Shown: positions 1-11,559 of the stretch, in pieces
Numbering within the stretch: the stretch's first letter is position 1
Layout: each line of letters starts with the position of its first letter
NCBI GenBank assembly: GCA_036873755.1
Contig: JAVTVY010037069.1
Coordinates: forward strand, 62,001-126,000
Reading direction: 5' to 3'
From: Hanleya hanleyi
Taxonomy: Eukaryota; Mollusca; Polyplacophora; Lepidopleurida; Hanleyidae
Length of the DNA: 64,000 bases
Program-made: the position numbers and the translations under genes
The notes under the pieces: model-generated
What the model was told of the DNA's origin: nothing
What the model saw: the letters and a program-made list of their open reading frames with translations, nothing else
Database searches by the model: none

Positions 1-2848
1 AATTCTGATTTAAATTAGATTGATAATTAACACTTCAGTATATTGTTATGTGAACTGTATAACGTGTATCCTATTTCACATTGGCCACATCAGCTTCAAA
101 TTCAGGTCAAATTACCCAGAGCTAAAAATACCCTGTCCCTCTGTATGTCTTTGTACCGGTTATGCTCAGGAGAATGACATAGAATCATTATTATCTTGTG
201 CAGAGAAGGTGTTGGTCTTGAGTTGAATTACCGTAAACTACATAAATGCTACCTTTCTACCATAGTACTATATATAAAAATTTGTTGTATTGTTGGGAAA
301 ATAATGCGATTCAAAAAGTTGTTTTGATCCTGGACAAAGGCACTGAAAACCATTAAAGATATGTAAATGTATTTTCACACGTAAAGCTTGAAATCTACTG
401 AACCTATATTATTCAATCTGTTTCCTTTAATTAAAAAATTGTAAAATTAAATGGGCGATCGTTATTTATTTTGGAATGAAGGCGCATTAGGAGACTGTTA
501 CCAACAAGTTCTGAGCTGACCTGCTTTTGATGAAAATTTCTGGTGATTTTTGATGAAAACCACTGGCGATTACTGGGCGGTGCCCATCTTAATATAGGCA
601 GGATTTCAACTGGGGGTGGGGATTTCCAAGAGTTCAGTTCGCGTTCGAGTCCTAATGCCTACTGTACTTCGTAGGTCCTGTGACGTTAGTCACACTGCTC
701 ATGTAATAATACATGATCCACAAATTGTTAAAAGGACTTGTGCACTTGTGTCATGCTATCCACAGAGCTCCGAATTTAAGCTGATTTTGGAATTAATAAA
801 AGCACTGAATGACCGTCCTCAATTTACATGTGTTATAGACATAATAGATTATGTTCTTATAAAAATGGAATTATTTCTTTATTGAAAGATTCTGTCAAAA
901 GAATTTGTCATTCATTCAAATTAAAAACCTAGACTGAATTTCAATTCCAGTGACTTGTATAATTCCAGTGTATCGCTCTCTGTACTGGTTTTCAAGGAAG
1001 AAAATCTATGGGCCAGCACAGCAGCCTAGAAAATTACAGGGACTATGTCTTGCTTGGCCAAAGTCCACTTGGGCAAGTGCAGAGCTGGTCTGGCCTCAAG
1101 CTGTGCACTGTGTATGTCAGGGAACTATTTTTATTGCCCTAACCACATGTTAGACAGCATGCACAGGCCTCCCTCTTAACAGTTATTTATGACTGGTCAA
1201 GGGCTATTAAATTAGGCTTACTAGGGTCTCCTGTGGCGTTTATGGCTGATAAGAAAACACTTCATGAACTTGCCATATTACTGGCCAAAATAACCTAATG
1301 CATGTAATAGAAGTATGTAATATTTAAGATATGACAAAGCAATGCTACATTTTACTGCCATCGTGAAATAGGTTTTGTTCTTTTAGCCCTAAATTATTTG
1401 ATATATTTTCAGTCACATGGTCCACATTTCGCCAAGAAGAGACTCATTTCTATGACATTGACTTTCAAATATTTGCCGCTTCATCACTAAGGTGTATAAA
1501 AAATTAATATTTGAAATAATACTTCCCATCTGATTTTCACATCTAACATAGTGTACATTGCAGCAGGGAGATCGTAGCTTTTTTAGAATTATATTTCAGT
1601 ACTTTGGGTTTCTCCTTTATTGACTTCTGCTGACAACGTCTATATGTTTTGTTTCTGTTATTAAATTCATTAATTCACGCTGTTCGTCCAAATAGGTATC
1701 ATATTTGTATATAGCATGGTATGAGAACTAGATTGGTATATCATACTTGTCGCCAAATATATTGCATACACAGATATTAACCCACCTGTACTTTCTAAAA
1801 AATAAGTAACCTGTACCTGGCCATTTTCTGTGATCTATTAAGGCCGAAAAAGTAACCGAGTAGTGAACGACGGAAAATTACTATGCACCAAAATTTTTGT
1901 TTCAGTAGTGCTGAAACGGTTAGCGTGATTTTGTAACCGATCAACCGTTTGTACTGACCGGTTAGTATTCGGTTACTCGTTTGTTGTTGTTGTAAACACC
2001 TCACTCCACGAGTGTGTCATCGCAACCTTGAAGTCTGTGAAGTACCAGCATCTGCAGGGAGCTCTAGGATTCGTAAATTCTATCAAATAAGACCTTCTGT
2101 CATCGACAGAAATATGATCTAATTTTACCTTACAGAAATAAGAGAAAGTGACTTCGATTTGTACGTTCTGATGCCTTTAATGATGTTCATTCACTTAAAT
2201 TGTGTCTGATCAGACAGTCATGCGGGAGATAATTTATGCACTATGTGGTGGATACCTTGCCAAAATATATGTAATATTGAATGTTTCTTTATACCGTTCT
2301 GCATGGTACCTGTTATCAGTTAAAGTTCCAGTCATTGTTCCAATAATATAATATATTTAATGACCTTGATCATGCCGAAATTCGACGTACAGGAAATTTT
2401 GGATTTCGGCATGAAATGTTAGTAGTATATAAAACACGGCTAAAGTAACATTTTCCAGGGAGGTAACTCTTGGGGAGATGACGGGGAGTTCCGACAGGTG
2501 GCGTTGTTTCCTCCAGAGACCAAAAACTACCTCCAACACAAGAGAGCTCCTGATTCGATCGGATGTGACCTTGGAGCGGGGAGGCTCGAAAAAAATACCT
2601 GAAACCATGATAAGGAAGACTTATAGTGATAAGCATAATCTATAGATGTTGGACGATGTTATTAGGACGAGTCTAGCATCCGTGCGACCTGAGGGTCGAG
2701 CGTTTTTTGTCCGGTATATTTCCGCAAAAAAAAAGGAAAAAAAAAGGGGATTCCCCTTTGGCATCGATGGTACTGCCCTCTAAAGGCAGGGTGGGTGCAT
2801 GTAAAATTTCTCCAGGTATAAAATATGGAACACGGACTTTACCCTAGA
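1..2848. repeat. Segmental direct repeat, copy 1
   Basis: This segment recurs nearly base for base at 4472-7310. Differences are few: a 9-base deletion (AACGTGTAT, present at about 61-69 and absent from copy 2) and scattered substitutions, for example one A/G change near 800. Similarity stops abruptly after ACCCTAGA at 2848, where copy 2 continues into the foldback region. The left limit may lie before the window. The segment contains a dispersed-repeat fragment (about 470-705) and, at 2400-2848, the outer part of the inverted arm found at 13205-13650. Short open frames inside it appear equally in both copies but show no domain, and I regard them as chance. Confidence 0.93.
470..705 (-). repeat. 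Dispersed repeat fragment (CTTGTTGGTAACAGT family)
   Basis: Its reverse complement matches 24481-24680 and part of 25134-25290: the blocks around ACCAACAAGTTCTGAGCTGA, GGTGGGGATTTCCAAGAG and GTGACGTTAGTCACACTG recur in order. The duplicate of this fragment lies at 4932-5167. No coding potential is evident. The class of mobile element is unknown. Confidence 0.75.
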
Positions 2849-4294
2849 GATTGATTAAAGTATATTACAAGAACATTTTGGTGGAGCTCTATTTGCTGGT
2901 GTGACTTATTTTATTAAAGCTGTTTCTATTAATTTCATCGATTATGCCTCACATATAAGTATGTATATTTGTATGTACATGTATGTATTTTAAATGAGGG
3001 AATTCAAATACCACCTACAATGCAACAGATAAGCCATCTACATGTAAGTTCTCATATTTACAATTGAAAGCCATAGGAATATACATTTTGTATGTAGATA
3101 TTTTATATCTGTCTATCATTGTCCTGTTGTTTGAGTTTTTCAGACACAAGTGGACTTCGTCATTAAATTAGATGATGCACGAATCTCAATATTCGTATAA
3201 GTGATTTAGCCAAGTATGTAGTTTGTGCATATTAACACTACGTGTATTTGCTTGTCAATGGATACACGATATTTTTTATGCAAATTTTTTATTCCTGGCC
3301 AGTGAAAGAGATTGGATTATCCTGTCCCCTTCCCCAATTTTGGTGGAGGTCTGTGGTTCTGACATTAGTTTAAAGCTGTTCTCAGTTGAGCAAAACATAT
3401 ATTGTCTTGTGTTCGTTGTGGTGCTAATACAGCTTAGCTAATTAACAACTCATCCCGATAAATCAATCAAAGTTCGCCAAAAACATTTATGATTGCTATG
3501 TATGCGTTTTCTATTTTTGAATATCCCTGTGTTCCACAGACTGGACAAATCTAATGTGAAAAGACTGAACATTCCTGAACAGTCCAATTGCATTTTCTAG
3601 ACTACATATGTATTTTGCAATTTATTGTGAATACATAAAATATAGCATGCACTGTTTCAAAACTTTTTGACTTAAACTTCCAATCTATTGATCATGCATG
3701 CATGTTAATAATTATATCTGGCAGAAACATTATCAAAAAGGTCCAGAATCCCTTTAAGCATCTGTCTCACATGCAATGCCTGCATGCTATGTGGGAAGTT
3801 CAGCTAAACTTAGGTCAGGCAGCCATGCAAAGTCTCTCTAGAGTTGTCTTTTGGTTCTCTGGTATTGAAGTACAAATAAAAAAAATTAACTGGGAGATCT
3901 ACTGATTTTCAATACATACTACATGTTCTACTTAGAGATCGAAGGGTCATATATGACATATAGTTTCCTCTTTAAAAGGTGATGTTACAGATATGTATAT
4001 CTATGTGATACATTGCAAAATAAATGAAAAATCGGATTTGTTTATACACTTTATGTACAGATGTGGTGATTAGCATGATATTTCATTTGCGGTCAAGTTA
4101 ATCATTGATCAACTGTGTCAGTCCAATATTGTTTTGAAAGTTAAAGCTTGCGAGAAAATGAGATTTCATGTTAGAATTATTATCAAGATTATGCAAAAGT
4201 TTTGGAAAATTATTCATTACAGCTGTTTAGCCGAGTCTGCTTGAGCAGCTGAACCATTGCATTAAGAACAAAACTTTTACTATATTTAGCAAAT
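2849..4294. other. AT-rich spacer between the two direct repeats, no gene seen
   Basis: This 1.45 kb of single-copy-looking AT-rich DNA has only short open frames without recognisable domains, splice structure or codon bias. I see no RNA gene or clear repeat in it. Confidence 0.6.
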
Positions 4295-4471
4295 CAGATC
4301 AGATTCATTTATTCCTACGAAGTAGGCTACAGATCGCAAATTGTCCGGTAATGAGTGAGTCCATCCGAATCCTTTCGTCGGCAAAATAAGGAGAACCGTT
4401 GACATTAGAACCTTGATTTTTGGCATGAACGTGCATTAGGGCATTGTTACCAACAAGTTCTGATCTGAAAT
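4295..4471 (-). repeat. Dispersed repeat fragment truncated at the duplication junction
   Basis: The block CCTACGAAGTAGGCTAC...CCGGTAATGAGTGAGTCCATCCGAATCC... is the reverse complement of the right half of the element at 24680-24850 and 25290-25415. It runs directly into the start of segmental repeat copy 2 after TTCTGATCTGA. The complementary half of the same family lies inside each duplicate (470-705, 4932-5167), so the copy boundary falls within, or right next to, this repeat family. Confidence 0.75.
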
Positions 4472-7310
4472 AATTCTGATTTAAATTAGATTGATAATTA
4501 ACACTTCAGTATATTGTTATGTGAACTGTATCCTATTTCACATTGGCCACATCAGCTTCAAATTCAGGTCAAATTACCCAGAGCTAAAAATACCCTGTCC
4601 CACTGTATGTCTTTGTACCGGTTATGCTCAGGAGAATGACATAGAATCATTATTATCTTGTGCAGAGAAGGTGTTGGTCTTGAGTTGAATTACCGTAAAC
4701 TACATAAATGCTACCTTTCTACTATAGTACTATATATAAAAATTTGTTGTATTGTTGGGAAAATAATGCGATTCAAAAAGTTGTTTTGATCCTGGACAAG
4801 GGCACTGAAAACCATTAAAGATATGTAAATGTATTTTCACACGTAAAGCTTGAAATCTACTGAACCTATATTATTCAATCTGTTTCCTTTAATTAAAAAA
4901 TTGTAAAATTAAATGGGCGATCGTTATTTATTTTGGAATGAAGGCGCATTAGGAGACTGTTACCAACAAGTTCTGAGCTGACCTGCTTTTGATGAAAATT
5001 TCTGGTGATTTTTGATGAAAACCACTGGCGATTACTGGGCGGTGCCCATCTTAATATAGGCAGGATTTCAACTGGGGGTGGGGATTTCCAAGAGTTCAGT
5101 TCGCGTTCGAGTCCTAATGCCTACTGTACTTCGTAGGTCCTGTGACGTTAGTCACACTGCTCATGTAATAATACATGATCCACAAATTGTTAAAAGGACT
5201 TGTGCACTTGTGTCATGCTATCCACAGAGCTCCGAATTTAAGCTGATTTTGGAATTAATAAAAGCACTGAATGACCGTCCTCAATTTACATGTGTTATAG
5301 ACATAATAGATTATGTTCTTATAAAAATGGAATTATTTCTTTATTGAAAGATTCTGTCAAAAGAATTTGTCATTCATTCAAATTAAAAACCTAGACTGAA
5401 TTTCAATTCCAGTGACTTGTATAATTCCAGTGTATCGCTCTCTGTACTGGTTTTCAAGGAAGAAAATCTATGGGCCAGCACAGCAGCCTAGAAAATGACA
5501 GGGACTATGTCTTGCTTGGCCAAAGTCCACTTGGACAAGTGCAGAGCTGGTCTGGCCTCAAGCTGTGCACTGTGTATGTCAGGGAACTATTTTTATTGCC
5601 CTAACCACATGTTAGACAGCATGCACAGGCCTCCCTCTTAACAGTTATTTATGACTGGTCAAGGGCTATTAAATTAGGCTTACTAGGGTCTCCTGTGGCG
5701 TTTATGGCTGATAAGAAAACACTTCATGAACTTGCCATATTACTGGCCAAAATAACCTAATGCATGTAATAGAAGTATGTAATATTTAAGATATGACAAA
5801 GCAATGCTACATTTTACTGCCATCGTGAAATAGGTTTTGTTCTTTTAGCCCTAAATTATTTGATATATTTTCAGTCACATGGTCCACATTTCGCCAAGAA
5901 GAGACTCATTTCTATGACATTGACTTTCAAATATTTGCCGCTTCATCACTAAGGTGTATAAAAAATTAATATTTGAAATAATACTTCCCATCTGATTTTC
6001 ACATCTAACATAGTGTACATTGCAGCAGGGAGATCGTAGCTTTTTTAGAATTATATTTCAGTACTTTGGGTTTCTCCTTTATTGACTTCTGCTGACAACG
6101 TCTATATGTTTTGTTTCTGTTATTAAATTCATTAATTCACGCTGTTCGTCCAAATAGGTATCATATTTGTATATAGCATGGTATGAGAACTAGATTGGTA
6201 TATCATACTTGTCGCCAAATATATTGCATACACAGATATTAACCCACCTGTACTTTCTAAAAAATAAGTAACCTGTACCTGGCCATTTTCTGTGATCTAT
6301 TAAGGCCGAAAAAGTAACCGAGTAGTGAACGACGGAAAATTACTATGCACCAAAATTTTTGTTTCAGTAGTGCTGAAACGGTTAGCGTGATTTTGTAACC
6401 GATCAACCGTTTGTACTGACCGGTTAGTATTCGGTTACTCGTTTGTTGTTGTTGTAAACACCTCACTCCACGAGTGTGTCATCGCAACCTTGAAGTCTGT
6501 GAAGTACCAGCATCTGCAGGGAGCTCTAGGATTCGTAAATTCTATCAAATAAGACCTTCTGTCATCGACAGAAATATGATCTAATTTTACCTTACAGAAA
6601 TAAGAGAAAGTGACTTCGATTTGTACGTTCTGATGCCTTTAATGATGTTCATTCACTTAAATTGTGTCTGATCAGACAGTCATGCGGGAGATAATTTATG
6701 CACTATGTGGTGGATACCTTGCCAAAATATATGTAATATTGAATGTTTCTTTATACCGTTCTGCATGGTACCTGTTATCAGTTAAAGTTCCAGTCATTGT
6801 TCCAATAATATAATATATTTAATGACCTTGATCATGCCGAAATTCGACGTACAGGAAATTTTGGATTTCGGCATGAAATGTTAGTAGTATATAAAACACG
6901 GCTAAAGTAACATTTTCCAGGGAGGTAACTCTTGGGGAGATGACGGGGAGTTCCGACAGGTGGCGTTGTTTCCTCCAGAGACCAAAAACTACCTCCAACA
7001 CAAGAGAGCTCCTGATTCGATCGGATGTGACCTTGGAGCGGGGAGGCTCGAAAAAAATACCTGAAACCATGATAAGGAAGACTTATAGTGATAAGCATAA
7101 TCTATAGATGTTGGACGATGTTATTAGGACGAGTCTAGCATCCGTGCGACCTGAGGGTCGAGCGTTTTTTGTCCGGTATATTTCCGGAAAAAAAAAGGAA
7201 AAAAAAAGGGGATTCCCCTTTGGCATCGATGGTACTGCCCTCTAAAGGCAGGGTGGGTGCATGTAAAATTTCTCCAGGTATAAAATATGGAACACGGACT
7301 TTACCCTAGA
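4472..7310. repeat. Segmental direct repeat, copy 2
   Basis: This is the second copy of 1-2848 (offset 4471 before the 9-base deletion, 4462 after it). Near-identity across 2.8 kb of non-coding DNA implies a recent duplication or ongoing gene conversion. Unlike copy 1, it continues without a break into the foldback region at 7310, so copy 2 probably represents the ancestral arrangement on that side. Confidence 0.93.
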
Positions 7311-7780
7311 ATATACTCCTATCGAATATATTCCAATGGGCTAATATCGGTCCCCGGGCTTATCGGGGTGACAGAGGTAGGGTGGGTGTATATAAAGTTT
7401 CTCCGTAAAAAAATGCGGAACACGGACTTTACACTAGGGGCCTGTATTTTACTATATACGGGGAAATGTCTGTATGGGGTATGAAGGGGGAGGTGGTAAT
7501 ATTTTGGGGGGGTTTTACTATGGGTTGATGGACCACTATGGGTCCAAATGGGTCGTGGGAGGTCTCAAAGTGAAACTTGTGTGGAGTAGAGTCAGAATGG
7601 CGTCTTTTTCAGTGCAAGTCGCGTCAATCTGCGCATGCGCAGTTGGGTGTAGTAAGTATATTGGTAATTTTTGGGGGTGCGTGGATATGTGTTTGGGGTA
7701 GACAGGGACCATCCTTGGTCCGAATGCGTCCTGGGATGTGTTATTTCGTAGCTCTCGGAGTGTAGACCCCGATTTGGTGG
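6880..7780 (+). repeat. Left arm of large composite inverted repeat
   Basis: The reverse complement of this stretch is found at 12482-13650 with a few indels. Matching blocks include CCGTGTTTTATATACTACTAA, the GGGATTCCCCTTTGGCATCGATG block, CGGTCCCCGGGCTTATCGGGGTGACAGAGG (split here for length), the CTGCGCATGCGCAG block, and the GTGTAGACCCCGATT block at 7765-7780. The arms enclose about 4.7 kb. The outer edge lies beside a small palindrome (CATGCCGAAAT...ATTTCGGCATG, 6834-6874). Confidence 0.88.
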
Positions 7781-7781
7781 T

Positions 7782-7925
7782 AGTGGCGGTGGTGGAGGTA
7801 GTGGTGTGTGGTGGTGGTGGTGGTGGTGATGGTGGTGGTGGAGGTAGTGGTGTGTGGTGGTGGTGGTGGTGTGTGGTGTGTGGTGGTGGTGGTGGTGTGT
7901 GATGGTGGTGATGTTGGTGGTAGTG
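7782..7925 (+). repeat. GGT/GTG microsatellite
   Basis: Imperfect run of GGT and GTGTGTGG units that gives artificial His/Pro-rich frames on the minus strand. It interrupts the left inverted arm. Confidence 0.95.
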
Positions 7926-8047
7926 TCTGTACATAGGAATGAACATGTGTCCCTCATCATGTGCCTGGATATGCACAGAATACATGGACATCCGCAGAGT
8001 GCATGTATTGTGTGCATGACGAGCACCCGGATGTAAAACCACAGTAG

Positions 8048-8330
8048 CCGGATGGAAGACGAAGGAAGGACGGGAAAACCCCACTGGCTAACTGCACATG
8101 CGCAGATTGGCGCGACTTCCATTTAAAACAAGCCAGTCTGACCCACGAGAGCTTCACACGATACCCCACACGGTCCATTCGGACCGCTATCCGGATGGAA
8201 GACGGAGGAACGACGGGAAAAATCCACTGGCCAACTGCGCATGCACCGATTGGCGCGAGTTTCAAAGAAAACAAGCCAGTCTGACCCACGAGGGCTTCAC
8301 ACTGATACCCCACGGTCCATTCGGACCAAT
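8048..8330. repeat. Two tandem ~142-bp units in the foldback interior
   Basis: Two successive units begin with GCCGGATGGAAGACG / TCCGGATGGAAGACG (8048 and about 8190) and continue through CCACTGGC(T/C)AACTGC, GCCAGTCTGACCCACGAG and GGTCCATTCGGACC. The end of the second unit reads into sequence shared with the 175-bp CRE array (ATAGTGGTCCATCTCTAC...). Both units carry a CATGCGCAG or GCGCATGC core. Confidence 0.8.
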
Positions 8331-8403
8331 AGTGGTCCATCTCTACACCAAATACCTTCCTTCACTGCCAGAAAATGCCCACTTTGGCTACTTCTCGTAC
8401 TGA

Positions 8404-8411
8404 TGACGTCA
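8404..8411. promoter_or_regulatory. CRE palindrome TGACGTCA
   Basis: A perfect TGACGTCA octamer in the context CTGATGACGTCACAGATG. This is the same context as the units of the array at 11560-12600, so it is a stray unit of that repeat. Binding by CREB/ATF proteins is possible from the consensus only. Confidence 0.5.
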
Positions 8412-8465
8412 CAGATGGTAGGCTATAGGGTACAGGGTGCACCACAGGAGCGTGCGCCTGCATAC

Positions 8466-8615
8466 GGCGAAACACACACACATACACACGCACGCACGCA
8501 CACACAAGCATACACACACACGCACACACACACATACACAGGCACACACACACACACCCACGCACATACACGCATAAGCACACACGCACATGCACGCACG
8601 CACACACACACACAT
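8466..8615. repeat. CA/CACG microsatellite
   Basis: Compound (CA)n with CACG and CATA interruptions. Overlapping open frames on both strands here are artefacts of the repeat. Confidence 0.95.
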
Positions 8616-9069
8616 GTTGACGAAAGGTACATGGTGGGGACATCCGTACACAACCATACAAGTGGGGACTTCTTTATTTTTTGGCTATTCAAGAAACCTG
8701 TTGCTGGTTTGTGTTGTGGGCAGCCTCGCGATTTCCACGACACGTTCATTTTAGTTCAAATTTGCACAGCACCTGAAATAGCCGAACCCGTATTTTCACG
8801 CCACAAGTGGGGACACATGAAACATACCGGCAAAGTGGAGACACCCAGCCAAACACCCGTTTTCAATTTCAAACGCACCCGTTTGAGTTTTCTTCAGTCA
8901 AAATCGGGTCATATACGTTATTTATTTTTTTTACCATGGTGTTGTATACAAGTTCATAAAACGGGCAGCGAAACAGTTTCCCAGTCTTTGTTACACCTTG
9001 AACGTCCCCGGTTGGAGGTGTGTCCCAAGTATGAAGGTGTGTATTCATATAAATGTCCCCGCTTACACC

Positions 9070-9212
9070 TTTCATAAACACACGTACACACACACGAAAG
9101 CACACACACATACCCACAGACGCATACACACACACGCGTACACGCACAGACGCACAGACGCACACACGCACAGACGCACAGACGCACACACGCACACACG
9201 CACACATACATG
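9070..9212. repeat. CA/CAGACG microsatellite
   Basis: CACA runs with CAGACG and CACG units. No coding value. Confidence 0.95.
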
Positions 9213-9834
9213 TGAAAGGTGTCAACCGGGGACGCCTGCCACAACCCCCCTAAATGGGGACTTTGTTAATAAGGTACCAAGAGAGAAATGAACCTCAGAT
9301 TCCAATAAAGGCAATCATAGAGACGCCCACTGGACCTTTGGATCCATCAAATTCTGAAATTTGCCAAAAGTGTTCAAGCTAGTCAAAGTAGGGACGCACA
9401 CATTTCACACTCGCCGTGAAAGATGCTGCTAAAATTGGGACGCACTTCCGTCAAGTGTAGACTATCCAAGTGGGGACAAATCTTTAAAACCAACCAAATG
9501 GGGACATCATCAATAAATTTATTATTGCAAATGATATGTAGGCTAAATAGGAACATGTCAAGTGAACATATAACCAATTCTATCACACTTTGCTGTTTTA
9601 TTACTACATGTAACGTTGAGCACTTTTCATGGACGTCGCTGGACGCAGCCAGTTTCGAACTAGGTGACCCAGATCATAATAAACAAAACATTTGTCGATG
9701 TTATTGCAAAAAAGTAAATAAAATCGGATGTCCAATTCGCCACAATCTATATACATCTTTGTCAAATCATAGGTATATCATAAACAGGGGCTTAGCGATA
9801 CTGGTATTCGGAAACAAACAAGGTGCATAATTTG

Positions 9835-9933
9835 CTTCACCGGAAGTGCGCGCGTCTGTCTTCAAATACGCGCGAGTGTTCCTTTCACGGCGAGCGTAGG
9901 AACTTAGCTGTTTTCTAAGCAAGCTCGGCAGGG
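9835..9933 (+). promoter_or_regulatory. CpG-rich promoter-like segment with ETS-type site
   Basis: A local CpG-rich patch contains CCGGAAGTG at 9840-9848, GCGCGCG and ACGCGCG, and ends immediately before an ATG that opens a short frame with a splice donor. The surrounding DNA is AT-rich and CpG-poor, so the patch stands out. This may be a bidirectional promoter; that is inference from composition and motif only. Confidence 0.35.
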
Positions 9934-10041
9934 ATGGCATTTAGGTGTCTAGGATTAAAGACCCTAAAACGAGGGAATATTCGATGCCGCCGTTTACGTG
10001 GAATGTTCCCAGATGAAGTACGAATGGACTGTCCAAAGAAG
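9934..10041 (+). CDS. Possible first coding exon of an unidentified gene
   Basis: The ATG at 9934 opens 36 codons (start MAFRCLGLKTLKRG) ending in AAG followed by GTAGGG, a plausible splice donor. The frame then reads VGFSLLI and stops at 10065. The first 24 residues are rich in Arg/Lys/Leu without acidic residues, which would fit a mitochondrial presequence; the rest (MFPDEVRMDCPKK) is acidic and basic mixed. I cannot identify the gene and see no convincing second exon, because the DNA downstream is repeat. An open frame on the other strand covers the same bases (9941-10285), so chance is a real alternative. The setting directly after a CpG-rich patch is the main support. Confidence 0.25.
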
Positions 10042-10346
10042 GTAGGGTTTTCTTTACTAATTTAAGAACAATACCCAGTCTACTAAAATCGCGCGCCACA
10101 ATACGTAATTGAACGGGCATCTCTGCAACTGCATCTCGTTGTTGTTTCACGCGATTTGTGGATACTAGGCTGAAGTTTCTGGTACAGGTCATTAATTTTG
10201 ATTGAGGAAATATATATATGTGTTTGGAATTGACAGTAAGAATGTATTCGCATTGTTGCGGGCAGGATACAATTTCCGCCCCCAATTAGCATGCTGTTTG
10301 AAGTATGTTGATGTACACGATGAAATAAGAATTGAGCGACATATAT

Positions 10347-10580
10347 TCAGTGCCCAGATAGAGCGGACTCATACAGAAAACCATAGACTTTCAATAGTTT
10401 ATCTTTTAGCAATTCTTTGAATAACGGCACATAACGATGAAAGTTCACACTCGATCTAAGGCTCTCGCAATCTTGACAAATTAAACTTTCCGGAAAATGT
10501 GTAGTATATGCCACATCACGATACAGCGAAATAATACCTTTGGGGGACGTCATGGAAAGACCGTGACATTGTACCCACAA
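10347..10580 (-). other. Open frame of 77 codons, unidentified
   Basis: A minus-strand frame (MWVQCHGLSMTSPKG... to ...LYESALSGH) with reasonably protein-like composition (LICQDCESLRSS, HRYVPLFKELLKDKL). It lies about 300 bp from the CpG-rich patch and could be an exon transcribed away from it. No homologous family is recognised. Length and composition alone do not exclude chance. Confidence 0.15.
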
Positions 10581-11559
10581 TGTCTAGTTGTCGGTGTTGT
10601 TTTCCGTCTACCACTTTATCGAATGACAACGTTGAAGTATCAACAACTGAGTAATAAACTATTCCTCAAGGAAGATTGTTGTTGTTGTTGTTGTCTTCTG
10701 GCATTTTCTTCTGATTTGCAGGAACATGGGGACAAACAAAATATCTGACTAGGTACGGTACGCCTATTGTTTCGTTTTCGGTTTATGTCCATCAAGCAAG
10801 TGTTTCAAAGTAAATCAGAAAATTCAACTTACGTTCCGTACAATATTGCCCGCAGTCGAATCGTGTATTGTTCTTTCTTCAGTCTCGTTTTATCTCTCTT
10901 CGTTCGTTGTCACGTGACTAACTAATTCATGCGCAAACGGGGACCTGTGTGTATTGAGCAGATTTTTTCTCTACGGAGCGGGAAACACGCATACACCTCG
11001 CGCTTGAATTTTGCTGCCTAAATGTGGACGTATACCGTATTTACCTCATTTCACTAGAGAGTTCCAAAAACAGGCTTGGTTGCACGTTTCAAGCCTTAAG
11101 TCAAACGGGGACGTCCCCGTTTAGAGGGGGGTCCCCATTTGAAAGGTGTGTATTCATGTCAATGTCCCCATTTGACACCTTTCACAAACGCACAAAATGT
11201 GCTAACTAACTGCACATGCGCAGTGAACGATCTTGTCCGTTCACCAATTAGCAAACGGGGACACAAGGGTATGGCCGCAATTTTGTCTAATCGACACGCC
11301 ACACACGAACACACCCTCCGTATCTATTTTCACACAGTGAAATCGGGGACTATTGGAAAGATAAGCTTTTTTTACCTTTTTTCACTAGAGAGTGCTATAA
11401 AATGAACAGAGAAAGCGATTTTGGACCTTTGGTCAACCGGGGACGTCCCCGGTTGCCGAGGTGTCCCCGGTTGAAAGGTGTGTATCCATGCAACTGTCCC
11501 CACTTGACACCTTTCGCACACGCAAGCATACACACACACGCAACACACACGCACACACT

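Larger units (their letters stand above)
8636..11515. repeat. Field of GGGGAC / GTCCCC motifs and palindromic ~90-bp units
   Basis: GGGGAC occurs about 14 times and GTCCCC about 8 times in 2.9 kb. The motif is usually preceded by AA plus two bases (AAGTGGGGAC, AAATGGGGAC, AACCGGGGAC, AAACGGGGAC). Around 8985-9075, 11095-11185 and 11430-11515 the motifs form a recurring unit of about 90 bp: GGGGACGTCCCC palindrome (or its half), GTCCCC, GAAAGGTGTGTAT, TGTCCCC, then TTGACACCTTTC (TTACACCTTTC in the first unit). Function is unknown. The motif resembles an NF-kB half site only superficially. Confidence 0.75.

Noticed and set aside
616..885. 89-codon frame conserved in both direct repeats (also 5078-5347)
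   Set aside because: Conservation is explained by near-identity of the whole 2.8 kb duplicate; the first part is a dispersed repeat.
7536..8122. Minus-strand frames of 176-182 codons rich in His and Pro
   Set aside because: They read the GGT/GTG microsatellite and tandem repeats; two frames are open at once, which is typical of simple sequence.
8241..9291. Frames up to 278 codons over the CA repeats
   Set aside because: Their length comes from CA/CACG microsatellites, which lack stops in several frames; the flanks show no domain.
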